NCBI RefSeq assembly: GCF_001678495.1
Contig: NZ_JTJL01000045.1
Coordinates: 1 to 37,875 of the forward strand
Direction: 5' to 3'
DNA length: 37,875 bases
Source: Gallibacterium salpingitidis
Lineage (GTDB): Bacteria; Pseudomonadota; Gammaproteobacteria; Enterobacterales; Pasteurellaceae
Shown: positions 1-9,635 of the stretch, piece after piece
Layout of the letters: each line of letters opens with the position of its first letter
Numbering within the stretch: position 1 is the stretch's first letter
The notes under the pieces: model-generated
The model's input: the letters and a program-made list of their open reading frames with translations, nothing else
What the model was told of the DNA's origin: nothing
Databases searched by the model: none
Made by a program: the position numbers and the translations under genes

Positions 1-54
1 GTGAGAGGGAACCCAAAACGATTTTATAGAAATTTTTGACAAAATTTAGGTTTG

Positions 55-504
55 TCAGCAGTCTGACTCTTTAAAAAGAGCCGAAATTTCCTCTTGTGCA
101 AAACCCCGCGAATAAAGATAACGCCACATTTTTTGTTTTGTCTTTAATTCTTTTTCTTCGGCATAGTTAGGATATTTTTTACACAGAACTTGTTTAGCTA
201 ATGCAAACCAATCAATTTCATTTTGCGCTAATACATGCTGCAAAATCTCATTTTGGATACCTTTTTGTTGCATTTCTTGCTTAATTCGTTGCAAGCCATA
301 GCCTTTTTGCACACGTGACAACAAAAAATGTTCACAAAAACGTAAATCGCTTTGCCAATTACGCGCTTGGCATTTCGCAATTACCTCTTCAATTTCTTGT
401 GCAGAAAAGTTTTTTGCCTGCATTTTACAGCGCAACTCATATTCACTGTAATCACGAATAGCCAATAACTTTAGTACATAAGCAAGAGCAAGATTATCAT
501 TCAT
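55..504 (-). CDS. recX: Regulatory protein RecX
   Basis: RecX binds RecA and modulates RecA filament assembly on single-stranded DNA in the cytoplasm. The 149-residue product is rich in charged helices, as in the three-helix repeats of the family, with an N-terminal LLAIRDYSEYELRCKM segment typical of RecX (first repeat) and a YLYSRGF segment near the C-terminus. It is slightly shorter than E. coli RecX (about 166 residues). It lies directly downstream of recA on the same strand, the usual arrangement, so it is probably expressed by read-through past the hairpin at 546-575. The C-terminus ends in ESDC. Confidence 0.93.
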   Translation of the reverse strand: MNDNLALAYVLKLLAIRDYSEYELRCKMQAKNFSAQEIEEVIAKCQARNWQSDLRFCEHFLLSRVQKGYGLQRIKQEMQQKGIQNEILQHVLAQNEIDWFALAKQVLCKKYPNYAEEKELKTKQKMWRYLYSRGFAQEEISALFKESDC

Positions 505-545
505 ATTATTGAGAAATAAGAGATTAGCTAATTTGATTTCTATTA

Positions 546-575
546 ATCTTCTCTGCCATCAACGGCAGAGAAGAT
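546..575 (-). terminator. Hairpin between recA and recX (attenuator or partial terminator)
   Basis: A perfect 12-bp stem (546-557 with 564-575) around a 6-base loop. It has no clear T-run on the minus-strand 3' side, so it is likely a leaky terminator or processing site that keeps recX expression below recA. E. coli has a read-through terminator at the same place. Function is inferred. Confidence 0.55.
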
Positions 576-644
576 GATATTGATATAATTAATTTGCTAG
601 TTCTTTGGCAAGCAATACAAAACTATCTAACATTGAATTTAGAA

Positions 645-1715
645 TTATTCACTAAAATCTAACGCATCATCATCTTGTGAATCAGCTTCATCAGCAACTA
701 ACAATTGATCTGGATTAGATAATAATTCCTCACGCAATTTGCGTTCTAATTCATTAGCAACTTCCGGATGTTCTGCCAACCATTTCATTGCATTAGTACG
801 TCCTTGACCAATTTTCTCATCATCAATTGAATACCATGCACCGGATTTGTTCACTAATTTATGTTTCACGCCTAATTCAATTAACTCACCTGTTTTAGAA
901 ATTCCTTCACCATAGAGAATTTGGAATTCAGCTTGTCTAAACGGCGCTGCTACTTTATTTTTCACTACTTTAACACGAGTTTCACTACCAATAACTTCAT
1001 CGCCATCAGTAATTGAACCAGTACGACGAATATCTAAACGCACAGACGCATAGAATTTTAATGCGTTACCGCCTGTTGTGGTTTCAGGGTTACCAAACAT
1101 CACACCAATTTTCATACGAATTTGGTTAATAAAGACTACTAAGCAATTTGCTGCTTTAATATGTCCGGTTAATTTACGTAATGCTTGTGACATCAAACGT
1201 GCTTGCAAGCCCATATGAGAATCTCCCATATCGCCTTCAATTTCCGCTTTTGGTGTTAATGCCGCTACTGAGTCAATAATAATCACATCAACTGCACCAG
1301 AACGTACTAACGCATCACAAATTTCTAATGCTTGCTCACCATGGTCAGGTTGCGACACAAGCAACGATTGTACATCAACCCCTAATTTAGAAGCGTAGAT
1401 AGGATCTAATGCATGTTCTGCATCGATAAATGCACAAGTTTTACCCTCTTTTTGTGCTTGAGCAATAACAGATAATGTTAATGTTGTTTTACCGGAAGAT
1501 TCAGGTCCAAAAATCTCAACGATACGTCCCATTGGTAAACCGCCAATTCCTAATGCAACATCTAGCCCTAATGAACCAGTTGAAATTGCTTCCACATCTA
1601 GGGTTTGAGTGTCACCAAGACGCATAATAGATCCTTTACCAAATTGTTTTTCAATTTGACCTAATGCTGCCGCAAGTGCTTTTTCTTTTTGTTCATTCAT
1701 ACCAAAATCTTTCAT
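645..1715 (-). CDS. recA: Recombinase A
   Basis: RecA is the DNA-dependent ATPase that forms filaments on single-stranded DNA, drives homologous recombination and triggers LexA self-cleavage. The 356-residue product has Walker A GPESSGKT at residues 70-77, the core [12 protein letters not shown] (Walker B region), the L2-loop context [17 protein letters not shown] and an acidic C-terminal tail (DDDALDFSE). I chose the ATG at 1715 because an AAAGG Shine-Dalgarno lies 8 bases upstream. The in-frame ATG at 1733 has none and would add six residues. The gene heads recA-recX and is divergent from mutS. Expression is expected to be SOS-controlled through the LexA box at 1767-1782. Confidence 0.98.
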   Translation of the reverse strand: MKDFGMNEQKEKALAAALGQIEKQFGKGSIMRLGDTQTLDVEAISTGSLGLDVALGIGGLPMGRIVEIFGPESSGKTTLTLSVIAQAQKEGKTCAFIDAEHALDPIYASKLGVDVQSLLVSQPDHGEQALEICDALVRSGAVDVIIIDSVAALTPKAEIEGDMGDSHMGLQARLMSQALRKLTGHIKAANCLVVFINQIRMKIGVMFGNPETTTGGNALKFYASVRLDIRRTGSITDGDEVIGSETRVKVVKNKVAAPFRQAEFQILYGEGISKTGELIELGVKHKLVNKSGAWYSIDDEKIGQGRTNAMKWLAEHPEVANELERKLREELLSNPDQLLVADEADSQDDDALDFSE

Positions 1716-1760
1716 TTTTATTGCCTTTGTCATTATTTAAAGGGAAATTTACTGTCGTGT

Positions 1761-1788
1761 ATTATACTGTATAATTATACAGTATCAA
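1761..1788 (-). promoter_or_regulatory. recA promoter with embedded LexA (SOS) box
   Basis: On the minus strand the -35 TTGATA (1783-1788) and the perfect -10 TATAAT (1761-1766) are 16 bases apart. The spacer is exactly CTGTATAATTATACAG (1767-1782), a perfect CTGT-N8-ACAG LexA operator. It sits inside the 20-bp palindrome TACTGTATAATTATACAGTA (1765-1784). This matches the architecture of E. coli recA, where LexA occupies the spacer and blocks RNA polymerase. Confidence 0.93.
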
Positions 1789-1944
1789 GCACTTTATTTT
1801 GCTACTTCTCGAAAATGCGATCTTACTTCCAAATCTCGATCTTTTTCAAAATTTATTACCAATTTACAGCAACAGAAATTTGTTAACTTTCGCTTTACGC
1901 CGTCATCTTTTATACTATCAACCGCAATCAAGCAAGGATAAATT

Positions 1945-4527
1945 ATGATGACGTTAGACAGTGACCTTTCTTCTTACACCCCAATGATGCAGCAATATCT
2001 ACAACTAAAAGCAGAATATCCTGATATTTTACTGTTTTATCGTATGGGGGATTTTTATGAACTCTTTTTTGAAGATGCTAAACGTGCATCTGAATTATTA
2101 GATATTACCCTCACTAAACGAGGAAGATCTGTTGGTGAACCTATTCCGATGGCGGGCGTACCTTATCATGCTGTTGAAGGTTATCTAGCTAAATTAGTGC
2201 AATTAGGTGAATCTGTCGCAATTTGTGAGCAAATTGGCGATCCAGCTACGACGAAAGGCCCTGTTGAACGACAAATCGTCCGCATTGTAACCCCGGGAAC
2301 AATCAGTGATGAAGCGCTACTTCCTGAGCGCCAAGACAACTTAATCGCTTGTATCTATCAAGAAAAGAAATTGTTTGGTTTAGCTACCCTTGATATGAGT
2401 TCAGGTCGTTTTCAAATCAGTGAACATACCAATGAAGCCAGTGTAACAGCGGAATTACAACGTATTATGCCGGTTGAAATTTTATATCCTGAAAATTTCG
2501 CTGCGATGTCACTGCTTGAACACCATAAAGGCTTACGCCGTCGTCCGATTTGGGAATTTGAACTAGTCACTGCGATAAAATTATTAAACAAACAGTTTGG
2601 CACACAAGATCTCAAAGGGTTTGGTGTTGAAAAAGCCATTGTTGCGCTATGTGCGGCAGGTTGCTTATTGCAATATGCAAAAGAAACACAAAGAACAGCT
2701 TTACCACATATTAATGCTATTAGCTTAGCGCAAGAAAGCGATTTTATTATTATTGACGTCGCCTCACGTCGCAATTTAGAACTAACGCAAAATCTAGCTG
2801 GTGGTACGGAAAATACGCTTGCCGCTGTGTTGGATTACTGCAACACACCAATGGGAAGCCGTCTATTAAAACGTTGGATTCATCAACCATTGCGCCAATG
2901 TGAAAAGTTACTGAAACGACAAAATGCGGTAAAACAATTACTTAATACTGATCTATATTCAGCATTAAAACCTTTCTTACAACAAATTGGCGATATGGAA
3001 CGGATTTTAGCACGTGTTGCCTTACGTTCTGCTAGACCTCGAGATCTGACACGCCTACGCCATGGTTTAGGACAAATCCCGGATATTCTTTCTTTGTTAC
3101 AACAACATAATGACGGTCAATTCGATACATTATTAGGACAAATTAAAGATTTTACCGAGTTATACCAATTATTAAGCAAAGCGATTATAGACACACCACC
3201 ATTACTCATTCGTGATGGCGGCGTCATTGCTCCCGGATATAACGCTGAATTAGACGAATGGCGAGATTTAGCCAGCGGTGCTACTCAATTTTTAGAAAAT
3301 TTAGAAATAAGAGAACGTCAAACTACCGGTATTGATTCACTAAAAATTGGCTTTAACGCAGTACATGGCTACTATATCCAAATTAGTCGAGGGCAAGCAG
3401 AAAAAGCACCTGCACATTATGTGCGCCGTCAAACCCTAAAAAATGCCGAACGTTTTATTATTCCTGAATTAAAAAATCATGAAGATAAAGTCTTAAAAGC
3501 ACAAGGTGCAGCGTTAGCTTTAGAAAAACAACTTTATGAAGAACTGTTCGATTTAGTGTTACCACATCTTGCTGATCTACAATTGACCAGTTTGGCGTTA
3601 GCGGAATTAGATATCTTGGCTAACTTAGCCGAACGTGCCGAAACCTTAAATTATGTCGCGCCAACATTCAGCAAACAAATTGAAATTAAGATTGAAGGTG
3701 GCCGCCATCCTGTGGTTGAAACTGTTTTACAACAACCTTTTATTTCCAACCCATTACAACTTAATCAACAACGCCATTTATTAATTATTACTGGCCCTAA
3801 TATGGGTGGGAAAAGTACCTATATGCGTCAAACAGCATTGATTGCATTAATGGCTTATATAGGCAGTTTCGTTCCTGCTGAATCAGCAATGATTGGTCCG
3901 CTCGATCGTATTTTCACTCGTATTGGCGCTTCGGATGATCTCGCTTCTGGACGTTCTACTTTTATGGTGGAAATGAGTGAAATGGCAAATATTTTGCACC
4001 AAGCTACAAATCATAGTTTAGTGTTAATTGATGAAATTGGGCGAGGAACCTCAACCTACGATGGATTATCTTTAGCCTGGGCTTGTGCTGAATGGTTAGC
4101 AACAGAGTTACGTTCACTCACCTTGTTTGCAACTCACTATTTTGAGCTTACCGCACTGCCTGATCAATTAAGCGGATGTATGAACATTCACCTTGACGCA
4201 AAAGAACATGGTGATACGATTGCATTTATGCATTCAGTTCAAGACGGTGCAGCAAGCAAAAGTTATGGCTTAGCAGTGGCACAACTAGCTGGCGTGCCTC
4301 GCCCAGTAATCCAATTAGCCAAAAACAAACTAAAACAATTAGAAACCTTATCTAAACACAATACGCAATCTAATTTACAAACTGAATTAGATTTTGCTGC
4401 TGAACCTGTTGTTGATGAACGTACCCAAGCGCTTGTACAGTATCTTGCGAGTTTAGATCCTGATGAATTAACGCCAAAACAAGCATTAGCGGAACTTTAT
4501 CAATTAAAGAAATTACAACAATCTTAA
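1945..4527 (+). CDS. mutS: DNA mismatch repair protein MutS
   Basis: MutS recognises mismatches and small loops and recruits MutL in an ATP-dependent way. At 860 residues it is close to E. coli MutS (853). The mismatch-probing Phe-X-Glu motif is in GDFYELF (Phe37, Glu39). The C-terminal ATPase has Walker [10 protein letters not shown] near residue 615, then TFMVEMSEM and the Walker B/signature stretch [12 protein letters not shown]. The C-terminus keeps a short tail of the type used for tetramerisation. An AAGGA Shine-Dalgarno precedes ATGATG; the first ATG is used here. It is divergent from recA, and argF starts 20 bases after its stop, so the two may be cotranscribed. Confidence 0.98.
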   Translation: MMTLDSDLSSYTPMMQQYLQLKAEYPDILLFYRMGDFYELFFEDAKRASELLDITLTKRGRSVGEPIPMAGVPYHAVEGYLAKLVQLGESVAICEQIGDPATTKGPVERQIVRIVTPGTISDEALLPERQDNLIACIYQEKKLFGLATLDMSSGRFQISEHTNEASVTAELQRIMPVEILYPENFAAMSLLEHHKGLRRRPIWEFELVTAIKLLNKQFGTQDLKGFGVEKAIVALCAAGCLLQYAKETQRTALPHINAISLAQESDFIIIDVASRRNLELTQNLAGGTENTLAAVLDYCNTPMGSRLLKRWIHQPLRQCEKLLKRQNAVKQLLNTDLYSALKPFLQQIGDMERILARVALRSARPRDLTRLRHGLGQIPDILSLLQQHNDGQFDTLLGQIKDFTELYQLLSKAIIDTPPLLIRDGGVIAPGYNAELDEWRDLASGATQFLENLEIRERQTTGIDSLKIGFNAVHGYYIQISRGQAEKAPAHYVRRQTLKNAERFIIPELKNHEDKVLKAQGAALALEKQLYEELFDLVLPHLADLQLTSLALAELDILANLAERAETLNYVAPTFSKQIEIKIEGGRHPVVETVLQQPFISNPLQLNQQRHLLIITGPNMGGKSTYMRQTALIALMAYIGSFVPAESAMIGPLDRIFTRIGASDDLASGRSTFMVEMSEMANILHQATNHSLVLIDEIGRGTSTYDGLSLAWACAEWLATELRSLTLFATHYFELTALPDQLSGCMNIHLDAKEHGDTIAFMHSVQDGAASKSYGLAVAQLAGVPRPVIQLAKNKLKQLETLSKHNTQSNLQTELDFAAEPVVDERTQALVQYLASLDPDELTPKQALAELYQLKKLQQS

Positions 4528-4547
4528 ACACAACATAGGGAGTATTT

Positions 4548-5549
4548 ATGCCAGTTAATCTACGTCAACGCCACTTTTTGCGCTTATTAGATTTTACCCC
4601 ACAAGAAATTCAATTCTTATTGGATTTATCAGCTGAATTAAAAAAAGCAAAATATACTGGTACCGAACAACCTCGTTTGAAAGGGAAAAATATCGCTCTA
4701 ATCTTTGAAAAAACTTCAACTCGTACACGCTGTGCTTTTGAAGTTGGTGCTTTCGATCAAGGCGCTAATGTTTCTTATATTGGGCCAAGCGGTTCACAAA
4801 TTGGACACAAAGAGAGTATGAAAGATACTGCTCGTGTTTTAGGTAGAATGTATGACGCTATTCAATATCGCGGTTATGGGCAAGAGTTAGTCGAAACATT
4901 GGCGCAATATTCTGGTGTTCCTGTTTGGAATGGTTTAACAGATGAATTTCACCCAACACAAATTCTGGCAGATTTTCTCACAATGTTAGAACATGGCAAA
5001 GGTAAACGTTTAGATCAAATGAAACTCGCTTATCTCGGTGATGCCCGCAATAATATGGGTAACTCATTCGTTGAAGGCGCTGCATTAATGGGATTAGATT
5101 TACGCCTTGTTGCACCAAAACAATTTTTTCCAGAACAAAAATTATTAGACGAAGTGGCAGACATTGCTAAACAAACTGGTGCAAAAATAACCTGTACCGA
5201 GGACGTTGCTGCTGGCGTAAAAGATGTTGATTTTATTTATACAGATATTTGGGTATCTATGGGTGAGCCTGAAAGTGCTTGGGCAGAACGCATCGAATTA
5301 ATGAAACCATATCAAGTAAATGCAGAATTAATGGCATTAACCTGCAATCCAGAAGTAAAATTTATGCACTGTTTACCATCTTTCCACGATGAGAACACTA
5401 CTATCGGTAAAGAAATTGCGGCGAAATATGGCTTAAAAGGTTTAGAAGTTACAGACGAAGTTTTTGAATCATCAGCCTCTATCGTATTTGACGAAGCTGA
5501 AAATCGTATGCACACTATTAAAGCTGTTATGGTCGCCACTTTAGCTTAA
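4548..5549 (+). CDS. argF: Ornithine carbamoyltransferase
   Basis: Catalyses carbamoyl phosphate plus ornithine to citrulline plus phosphate. The 333-residue protein has the carbamoyl-phosphate motif STRTR, FHPTQ, the ornithine-binding segment DIWVSMGEP and the catalytic HCLPSFHDE near the C-terminus. Sequence alone does not separate the anabolic enzyme (ArgF/ArgI) from the catabolic one (ArcB). No arcA or arcC lies beside it, which mildly favours the biosynthetic role. The AGGGAG Shine-Dalgarno is strong. The 20-base gap after mutS leaves little room for a promoter or ARG box, so transcription from the mutS promoter or from inside mutS is likely. Confidence 0.95.
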   Translation: MPVNLRQRHFLRLLDFTPQEIQFLLDLSAELKKAKYTGTEQPRLKGKNIALIFEKTSTRTRCAFEVGAFDQGANVSYIGPSGSQIGHKESMKDTARVLGRMYDAIQYRGYGQELVETLAQYSGVPVWNGLTDEFHPTQILADFLTMLEHGKGKRLDQMKLAYLGDARNNMGNSFVEGAALMGLDLRLVAPKQFFPEQKLLDEVADIAKQTGAKITCTEDVAAGVKDVDFIYTDIWVSMGEPESAWAERIELMKPYQVNAELMALTCNPEVKFMHCLPSFHDENTTIGKEIAAKYGLKGLEVTDEVFESSASIVFDEAENRMHTIKAVMVATLA

Positions 5550-5578
5550 TCACATTAATTCATTTATAAGGAGTCATT

Positions 5579-5968
5579 ATGACAAAAGTTATTCATACAG
5601 AGAAAGCACCTGCCGCTATCGGGCCTTATGTACAAGCTGTTAATCTTGGCAATATTGTTCTTACTTCTGGACAAATTCCAGTGAATCCAGCAACAGGAGA
5701 AATTCCAACTGACATTGTTGCTCAAGCAAGACAATCATTAGAAAATATCAAAGCCATTGTTGAACAAGCCGGTCTGAAAGTGGCTGATATTGTTAAAACG
5801 ACTGTTTTTGTGAAAGATTTAAATCAATTTGCTACCGTAAACGCAGAATACGAACGTTTTTTCACAGAAAATAACCATCCGAATTTCCCTGCTCGTTCTT
5901 GCGTTGAAGTAGCAAGATTACCAAAAGATGTTGGTATTGAAATCGAAGCCATTGCAGTTAGAAAATAA
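5579..5968 (+). CDS. ridA: 2-iminobutanoate/2-iminopropanoate deaminase RidA
   Basis: RidA (YjgF/YER057c/UK114 family) hydrolyses reactive enamine/imine intermediates released by PLP enzymes such as threonine dehydratase, protecting other PLP enzymes. The 129-residue length is typical. The active-site Arg is present in PARSCVEVARLPKD, and GIEIEAIAV closes the protein as in the family. A strong AAGGAG Shine-Dalgarno precedes the ATG. It follows argF by 29 bases and is the last gene before a rho-independent terminator, so it probably closes a mutS-argF-ridA unit. RidA genes also lie near ornithine/aspartate transcarbamylase genes in E. coli. Confidence 0.95.
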   Translation: MTKVIHTEKAPAAIGPYVQAVNLGNIVLTSGQIPVNPATGEIPTDIVAQARQSLENIKAIVEQAGLKVADIVKTTVFVKDLNQFATVNAEYERFFTENNHPNFPARSCVEVARLPKDVGIEIEAIAVRK

Positions 5969-5989
5969 TGTTTAATTGCTAATGGCACT

Positions 5990-6021
5990 AATGCTTTCCT
6001 ATTGATGGGAAAGCATTTTTT
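5990..6021 (+). terminator. Rho-independent terminator after ridA
   Basis: A 10-bp perfect stem (AATGCTTTCC with GGAAAGCATT), an 8-base loop and a run of T at 6016-6021. It lies 22 bases after the ridA stop. Confidence 0.9.
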
Positions 6022-6053
6022 ATTTAAATAATTGTGATTTAAAAGGAGTGATT

Positions 6054-7211
6054 ATGAACAATTTTATGTTGCATCTACCGACAAAAGTCTTATTTGGCGC
6101 AGGACAAATCGCCGCAATTAAACAACAAATTCCTACTGGTGCAAAAATATTGATGACTTATGGCGGTGGTAGCATTAAGAAAAACGGCGTCTATGATCAA
6201 GTAAAACAGGCATTAAGTGATTTTGAAGTTATCGAATTTTCAGGTATCGAACCTAATCCACAATTCGATACTTTAATGAAAGCAGTACAATTAGCACGTC
6301 AAGAAAAGATCACCTTTTTATTAGCTGTTGGCGGCGGTTCAGTGTTAGATGGTACGAAATTTATTGCGGCAGCAATTCATCATCAAGGTGATGAGTGGGA
6401 AATTGTGAAAAGTCATGGACAAGTGATTACTCAAGCCTTACCAATTGGCGTAGTATTAACATTGCCAGCAACGGGTTCAGAAATGAATGGGAATGCCGTA
6501 GTAAGTCGTAAAGCAACCCAAGATAAATTGGGTTTATTTTCAGTATATGTGAAGCCTCAATTTTCTGTGTTAGATCCAACCACCACTTATTCCTTACCGC
6601 CTAAACAAACTGCTAATGGGGTAGTTGATGCGTTTGTACATACTTTTGAGCAATATATGACCTATCCAGTTAATGCAAAAATCCAGGATCGTTTTGCTGA
6701 AGGGGTATTTGCTACTTTAATTGAAGAAGGTCCTAAAGCATTAGCTGAACCAGAAAATTATGATGTTAGAGCGAATATTATGTGGGCTGCAACAATGGCT
6801 CTAAACGGTATTTTAGGCGTTGGTGTACCACAAGATTGGGCTTCTCATGCAATTGGTCACGAATTAACAGCACAATATGGTTTAGATCATGGTCAAACAT
6901 TAGCTATTGTTGTGCCAGCAATTATGTGGCATCAACGTGAAAACAAAAAAGCTAAATTAATCCAATTTGCTCAACGTGTTTGGTGTTATCAAGGTAATGA
7001 CGAAGCGGAAGGTATCAAGATTGCGATTGAGAAAACACGTGCTTTCTTTGAGCAAATGGGTACGCCAACTCGTCTTTCTGCTTATGGTATTGATGACAGT
7101 CAATTCCCAACAGTATTGAAGAAATTAGCGGAACATCGACCGGATAATCTTGGCGAACATAAAAATATTGATATAAAAGCAGCTGAAGAAATTTTACGTT
7201 TGGCGCTTTAA
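6054..7211 (+). CDS. yqhD: YqhD-type iron-containing alcohol dehydrogenase / aldehyde reductase
   Basis: A group III Fe-type alcohol dehydrogenase that in E. coli reduces short-chain and lipid-peroxidation aldehydes with NADPH. At 385 residues it aligns with E. coli YqhD almost throughout: MNNFMLHLPTKVLFG at the start, TYGGGS, the dinucleotide motif VGGGSVLDGTKF, and metal ligands in VVDAFVHTFEQ and GHELTAQYGLDHGQT. I chose ATG 6054 (GGAG 5 bases upstream) over the in-frame GTG at 6048, which overlaps the Shine-Dalgarno. It sits alone between two terminator-like structures. No yqhC-type activator is adjacent, so its control is not visible. Confidence 0.9.
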   Translation: MNNFMLHLPTKVLFGAGQIAAIKQQIPTGAKILMTYGGGSIKKNGVYDQVKQALSDFEVIEFSGIEPNPQFDTLMKAVQLARQEKITFLLAVGGGSVLDGTKFIAAAIHHQGDEWEIVKSHGQVITQALPIGVVLTLPATGSEMNGNAVVSRKATQDKLGLFSVYVKPQFSVLDPTTTYSLPPKQTANGVVDAFVHTFEQYMTYPVNAKIQDRFAEGVFATLIEEGPKALAEPENYDVRANIMWAATMALNGILGVGVPQDWASHAIGHELTAQYGLDHGQTLAIVVPAIMWHQRENKKAKLIQFAQRVWCYQGNDEAEGIKIAIEKTRAFFEQMGTPTRLSAYGIDDSQFPTVLKKLAEHRPDNLGEHKNIDIKAAEEILRLAL

Positions 7212-7219
7212 TCTAAAAC

Positions 7220-7265
7220 TTGGCTTAATGGATAAAAATGTGGGATTTTTTGCACATTAAGCCAA
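7220..7265. terminator. Long inverted repeat after yqhD, possible bidirectional terminator
   Basis: TTGGCTTAATG (7220-7230) is the exact reverse complement of CATTAAGCCAA (7255-7265), giving an 11-bp stem with a 24-base interior. It lies between the ends of two convergent units (yqhD and the minus-strand pair at 7282-8004). T-runs are short on both sides, so termination is only probable. Confidence 0.5.
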
Positions 7266-7281
7266 TAAAAATCCTGGTATC

Positions 7282-7365
7282 TTAAAGACTATTCTTATCA
7301 AAAAAATCAGTATATGCTACTGCACTCATTAATGCATTATCTCGTTGTTTTTGCACTTCATTCAT
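7282..7365 (-). CDS. Small ORF (27 codons), possibly the 5' remnant of a larger gene
   Basis: The ORF begins MNEVQKQRDN and ends AYTDFFDKNSL. It has a good Shine-Dalgarno (GAGGA, 7 bases upstream of the ATG) and starts 27 bases after the membrane-protein gene on the same strand, so it looks translated. It has no signal peptide or membrane span. The ALMSAVAYTDFF stretch reads like the first helix of a bigger globular protein (it reminds me of the N-termini of lipase-like or DUF2974 proteins, but I cannot confirm this). A truncated toxin/effector partner of the upstream gene is one possibility; a genuine small protein is another. Confidence 0.45.
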   Translation of the reverse strand: MNEVQKQRDNALMSAVAYTDFFDKNSL

Positions 7366-7392
7366 TTTACATTCCTCTACTTATCTAACTAT

Positions 7393-8004
7393 TTAAAAGT
7401 TATATTGATAAGACATTAGATTTAACTTATGTACATTACTTATATCGCATCTTATACTAGCTCGCTCTCCATATAAAATTTTATAAGATCCTCTTATATC
7501 TTTAGCACTTAAAAGCACCCTCTGTAACTTTGTATCATAAATTAACCAATAATAAGTAATCCAAGTATCCAAGTAATTTTCTTCACTTGTATAAAAAGCT
7601 ATGCTAGAGGTTAGATTTATTCTCCTAAATTTATAGGTACGATTATTAAACTTTATCACTTGAGGAATTGTTTGTTTTTCAAGATCTGTTAATTGATAAC
7701 CTGACTTAAATAAACTAGAATATTCTTCCTCATCTTTTATTGGTTTTAATTGTTCAATTCCCCGTTGTTTTTGCCACTCTTCCACCGACATCAACACTTT
7801 AGTTGTATCTCCAGCGATAGCGCAACGTATTGGGGTAGTAACTTCCGCAAGGATCCAATCATAAGTAGCCAATAGAAACAATATCAGTAAAAACACACAG
7901 CATACATGACTAAGAACCCAGCAAGTTTCACCTAAATCTGAATCAGGATTTGAAGAACTCTCATCCTTATAACGTTTATCTATTTTCTTTAATGGACGAT
8001 TCAT
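7393..8004 (-). CDS. Hypothetical membrane-anchored protein
   Basis: I do not recognise this 203-residue protein. It has a charged N-terminus (MNRPLKKIDKRYKDES), one predicted membrane span at about residues 29-50 (around LSHVCCVFLLILFLLATYDW) and a roughly 150-residue polar domain on the far side, rich in Tyr and ending MSYQYNF. I chose ATG 8004. The in-frame extension to 8067 would be encoded by the terminator hairpin of the upstream PTS gene, which argues against it. A single-span protein followed at once by a small truncated-looking ORF is the pattern of an orphan immunity protein or a lipid/peptidoglycan-associated accessory protein. That is inference only. Confidence 0.6.
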   Translation of the reverse strand: MNRPLKKIDKRYKDESSSNPDSDLGETCWVLSHVCCVFLLILFLLATYDWILAEVTTPIRCAIAGDTTKVLMSVEEWQKQRGIEQLKPIKDEEEYSSLFKSGYQLTDLEKQTIPQVIKFNNRTYKFRRINLTSSIAFYTSEENYLDTWITYYWLIYDTKLQRVLLSAKDIRGSYKILYGERASIRCDISNVHKLNLMSYQYNF

Positions 8005-8039
8005 ACCTGCTATTCCTATAATCCAAAATACATATATAT

Positions 8040-8077
8040 AAAAAATCACCTTATTGGTAGCTGCCAATAAGGTGATT
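8040..8077 (-). terminator. Rho-independent terminator after the PTS permease gene
   Basis: A perfect 14-bp stem (8044-8057 with 8064-8077), a 6-base loop and, on the minus strand, a following T-run (the A-tract at 8040-8045). It lies 21 bases after the PTS gene stop. Confidence 0.92.
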
Positions 8078-8098
8078 ACTCAACATATTAAGAGAGAA

Positions 8099-9574
8099 TT
8101 AGAGTTTCTTCATTTCATCTGCGACAAGTTCTGCTTCTGGTCCAAGAATCACTTGTAACGCATTATCACCCAATTTGATATTGCCTTTAGAACCTAAGGC
8201 TTTTAATTGAGCTTCATTAATCTTATTACGATCTACTAAAATCAAGCGTAAACGTGTAATACAAGCATCAATTTCTTTAATATTCTCTTTACCACCAAGT
8301 GCAGCAATAAAGTTTTTCGCACGTTCTCTTTTAGCTTCTGCACTAACTTCTGGTGCTGCACTATTTTTTGTGCTCACACTATCATCTTTTTCATCATCAC
8401 GTCCCGGTGTTTTTAAATCAAACGCTTTGATTACTGCGCGGAACAATACATAGTAAATTCCTGCAAATACCACACCTTGTACAATCAACATATACCATTG
8501 TGTTGCTAATGGGTTACGAGAAGATAATACTAAGTCCACTAAACCAGCACTGAAACCGAAACCTGCAATCCAATGCATTGTCGCTGCGAAGAATACTGAA
8601 ATCCCTGTTAATAACGCATGAATTAAATAAAGCACTGGCGCTACAAACATAAATGAGAATTCAAGCGGTTCGGTTACTCCAGTAAAGAATGAAGATAATG
8701 CCGCCGCAAACATAATAGAACCAACCAATGCTTTTTTCGCTGGTTTCGCACTATGATAAATAGCTAATGCCGCTGCTGGTAAACCAAACATCATAATTGG
8801 GAAGAAACCAGCTTGGTACATACCTGTTTGACCAAGAATTGCTTTACCTTCTGCTAAAGATTTCGCACCACCTAAGAAGTTAGGAATATCATTAATACCA
8901 GCAACATCAAACCAGAATACGGAATTCAACGCATGGTGTAAGCCAACAGGAATCAATAAGCGGTTAAAGAAGGCGTAAATACCTGCACCAACTGCCCCTA
9001 ACCCTTGAATAGATTCACCGAAGCTAACAAGTCCGTTGAAGATAACCGGCCATACATAAAGCAATACGAATGACACTAAAATCATCACAAAAGAAACAAT
9101 GATTGGCACCAAACGTTTACCACTAAAGAACGCTAATGCTTGATGTAGTTCAACTTGTGAGAATCGGTTGTAAAGCTCAGCAGAAATAATACCGACTAAA
9201 ATACCGATAAATTGGTTATTAATTTTGCCAAATGCAGCCGGCACTTGATCAAGCGGAATGCCTTGTAATTGCGAAACTGCGCCTGGAGAAAGTAAAGTTG
9301 TTACCACTAAATAACCAACCAAGCCAGATAACGCTGCTGAACCATGTTTGTCTTTAGATAAACCAAACGCCACACCCACAGCAAAGAGTAATGACATATT
9401 GTCAATAATCGCAGCACCAGATTTAATCAGTAACGAAGCTAAGGCGCTATTGCTACCCCAACCATCTGGGTCAATCCAATAACCGAATCCCATGAGGATT
9501 GCGGCTGCCGGTAATGCAGCAACAGGCACCATCAATGCCCGACCGATTTTTTGTAAATAAGCGAGAGTACTCAT
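8099..9574 (-). CDS. nagE: PTS permease IICB, N-acetylglucosamine/glucose family
   Basis: An inner-membrane transporter that phosphorylates a hexose or amino-sugar during uptake. The 491 residues hold a IIC domain of about 390 residues with many membrane segments, including LLIPVGLHHALNSVFWF and GVTEPLEFSFMF, then a linker starting near KTPGRDDE. A C-terminal IIB domain carries the phosphorylated Cys (about residue 438) in DACITRLR. The IIC sequence is closer to E. coli NagE (GFFPIMMFGLPAAALA, LLTGIS) than to PtsG. E. coli NagE has a fused IIA domain; this protein lacks it and must use a separate EIIA such as Crr. The substrate (GlcNAc or glucose) is not certain. Start ATG 9574 follows AAGGAT. 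Confidence 0.85.
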   Translation of the reverse strand: MSTLAYLQKIGRALMVPVAALPAAAILMGFGYWIDPDGWGSNSALASLLIKSGAAIIDNMSLLFAVGVAFGLSKDKHGSAALSGLVGYLVVTTLLSPGAVSQLQGIPLDQVPAAFGKINNQFIGILVGIISAELYNRFSQVELHQALAFFSGKRLVPIIVSFVMILVSFVLLYVWPVIFNGLVSFGESIQGLGAVGAGIYAFFNRLLIPVGLHHALNSVFWFDVAGINDIPNFLGGAKSLAEGKAILGQTGMYQAGFFPIMMFGLPAAALAIYHSAKPAKKALVGSIMFAAALSSFFTGVTEPLEFSFMFVAPVLYLIHALLTGISVFFAATMHWIAGFGFSAGLVDLVLSSRNPLATQWYMLIVQGVVFAGIYYVLFRAVIKAFDLKTPGRDDEKDDSVSTKNSAAPEVSAEAKRERAKNFIAALGGKENIKEIDACITRLRLILVDRNKINEAQLKALGSKGNIKLGDNALQVILGPEAELVADEMKKL

Positions 9575-9635
9575 AATGAAATCCTTACAGAAAAATTTAA
9601 TACTAAGGATGGGTTAATTTTTGCCAACCGAATCT

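Noticed and set aside
1716..1733. Upstream ATG of recA
   Set aside because: No Shine-Dalgarno; the ATG at 1715 has AAAGG 8 bases upstream.
1689..1886. 65-codon plus-strand ORF across the recA/mutS region
   Set aside because: Lies over the recA start and promoter, with no ribosome-binding site and no recognisable protein.
8005..8067. N-terminal extension of the membrane protein at 7393-8004
   Set aside because: The codons come from the terminator hairpin of the PTS gene.
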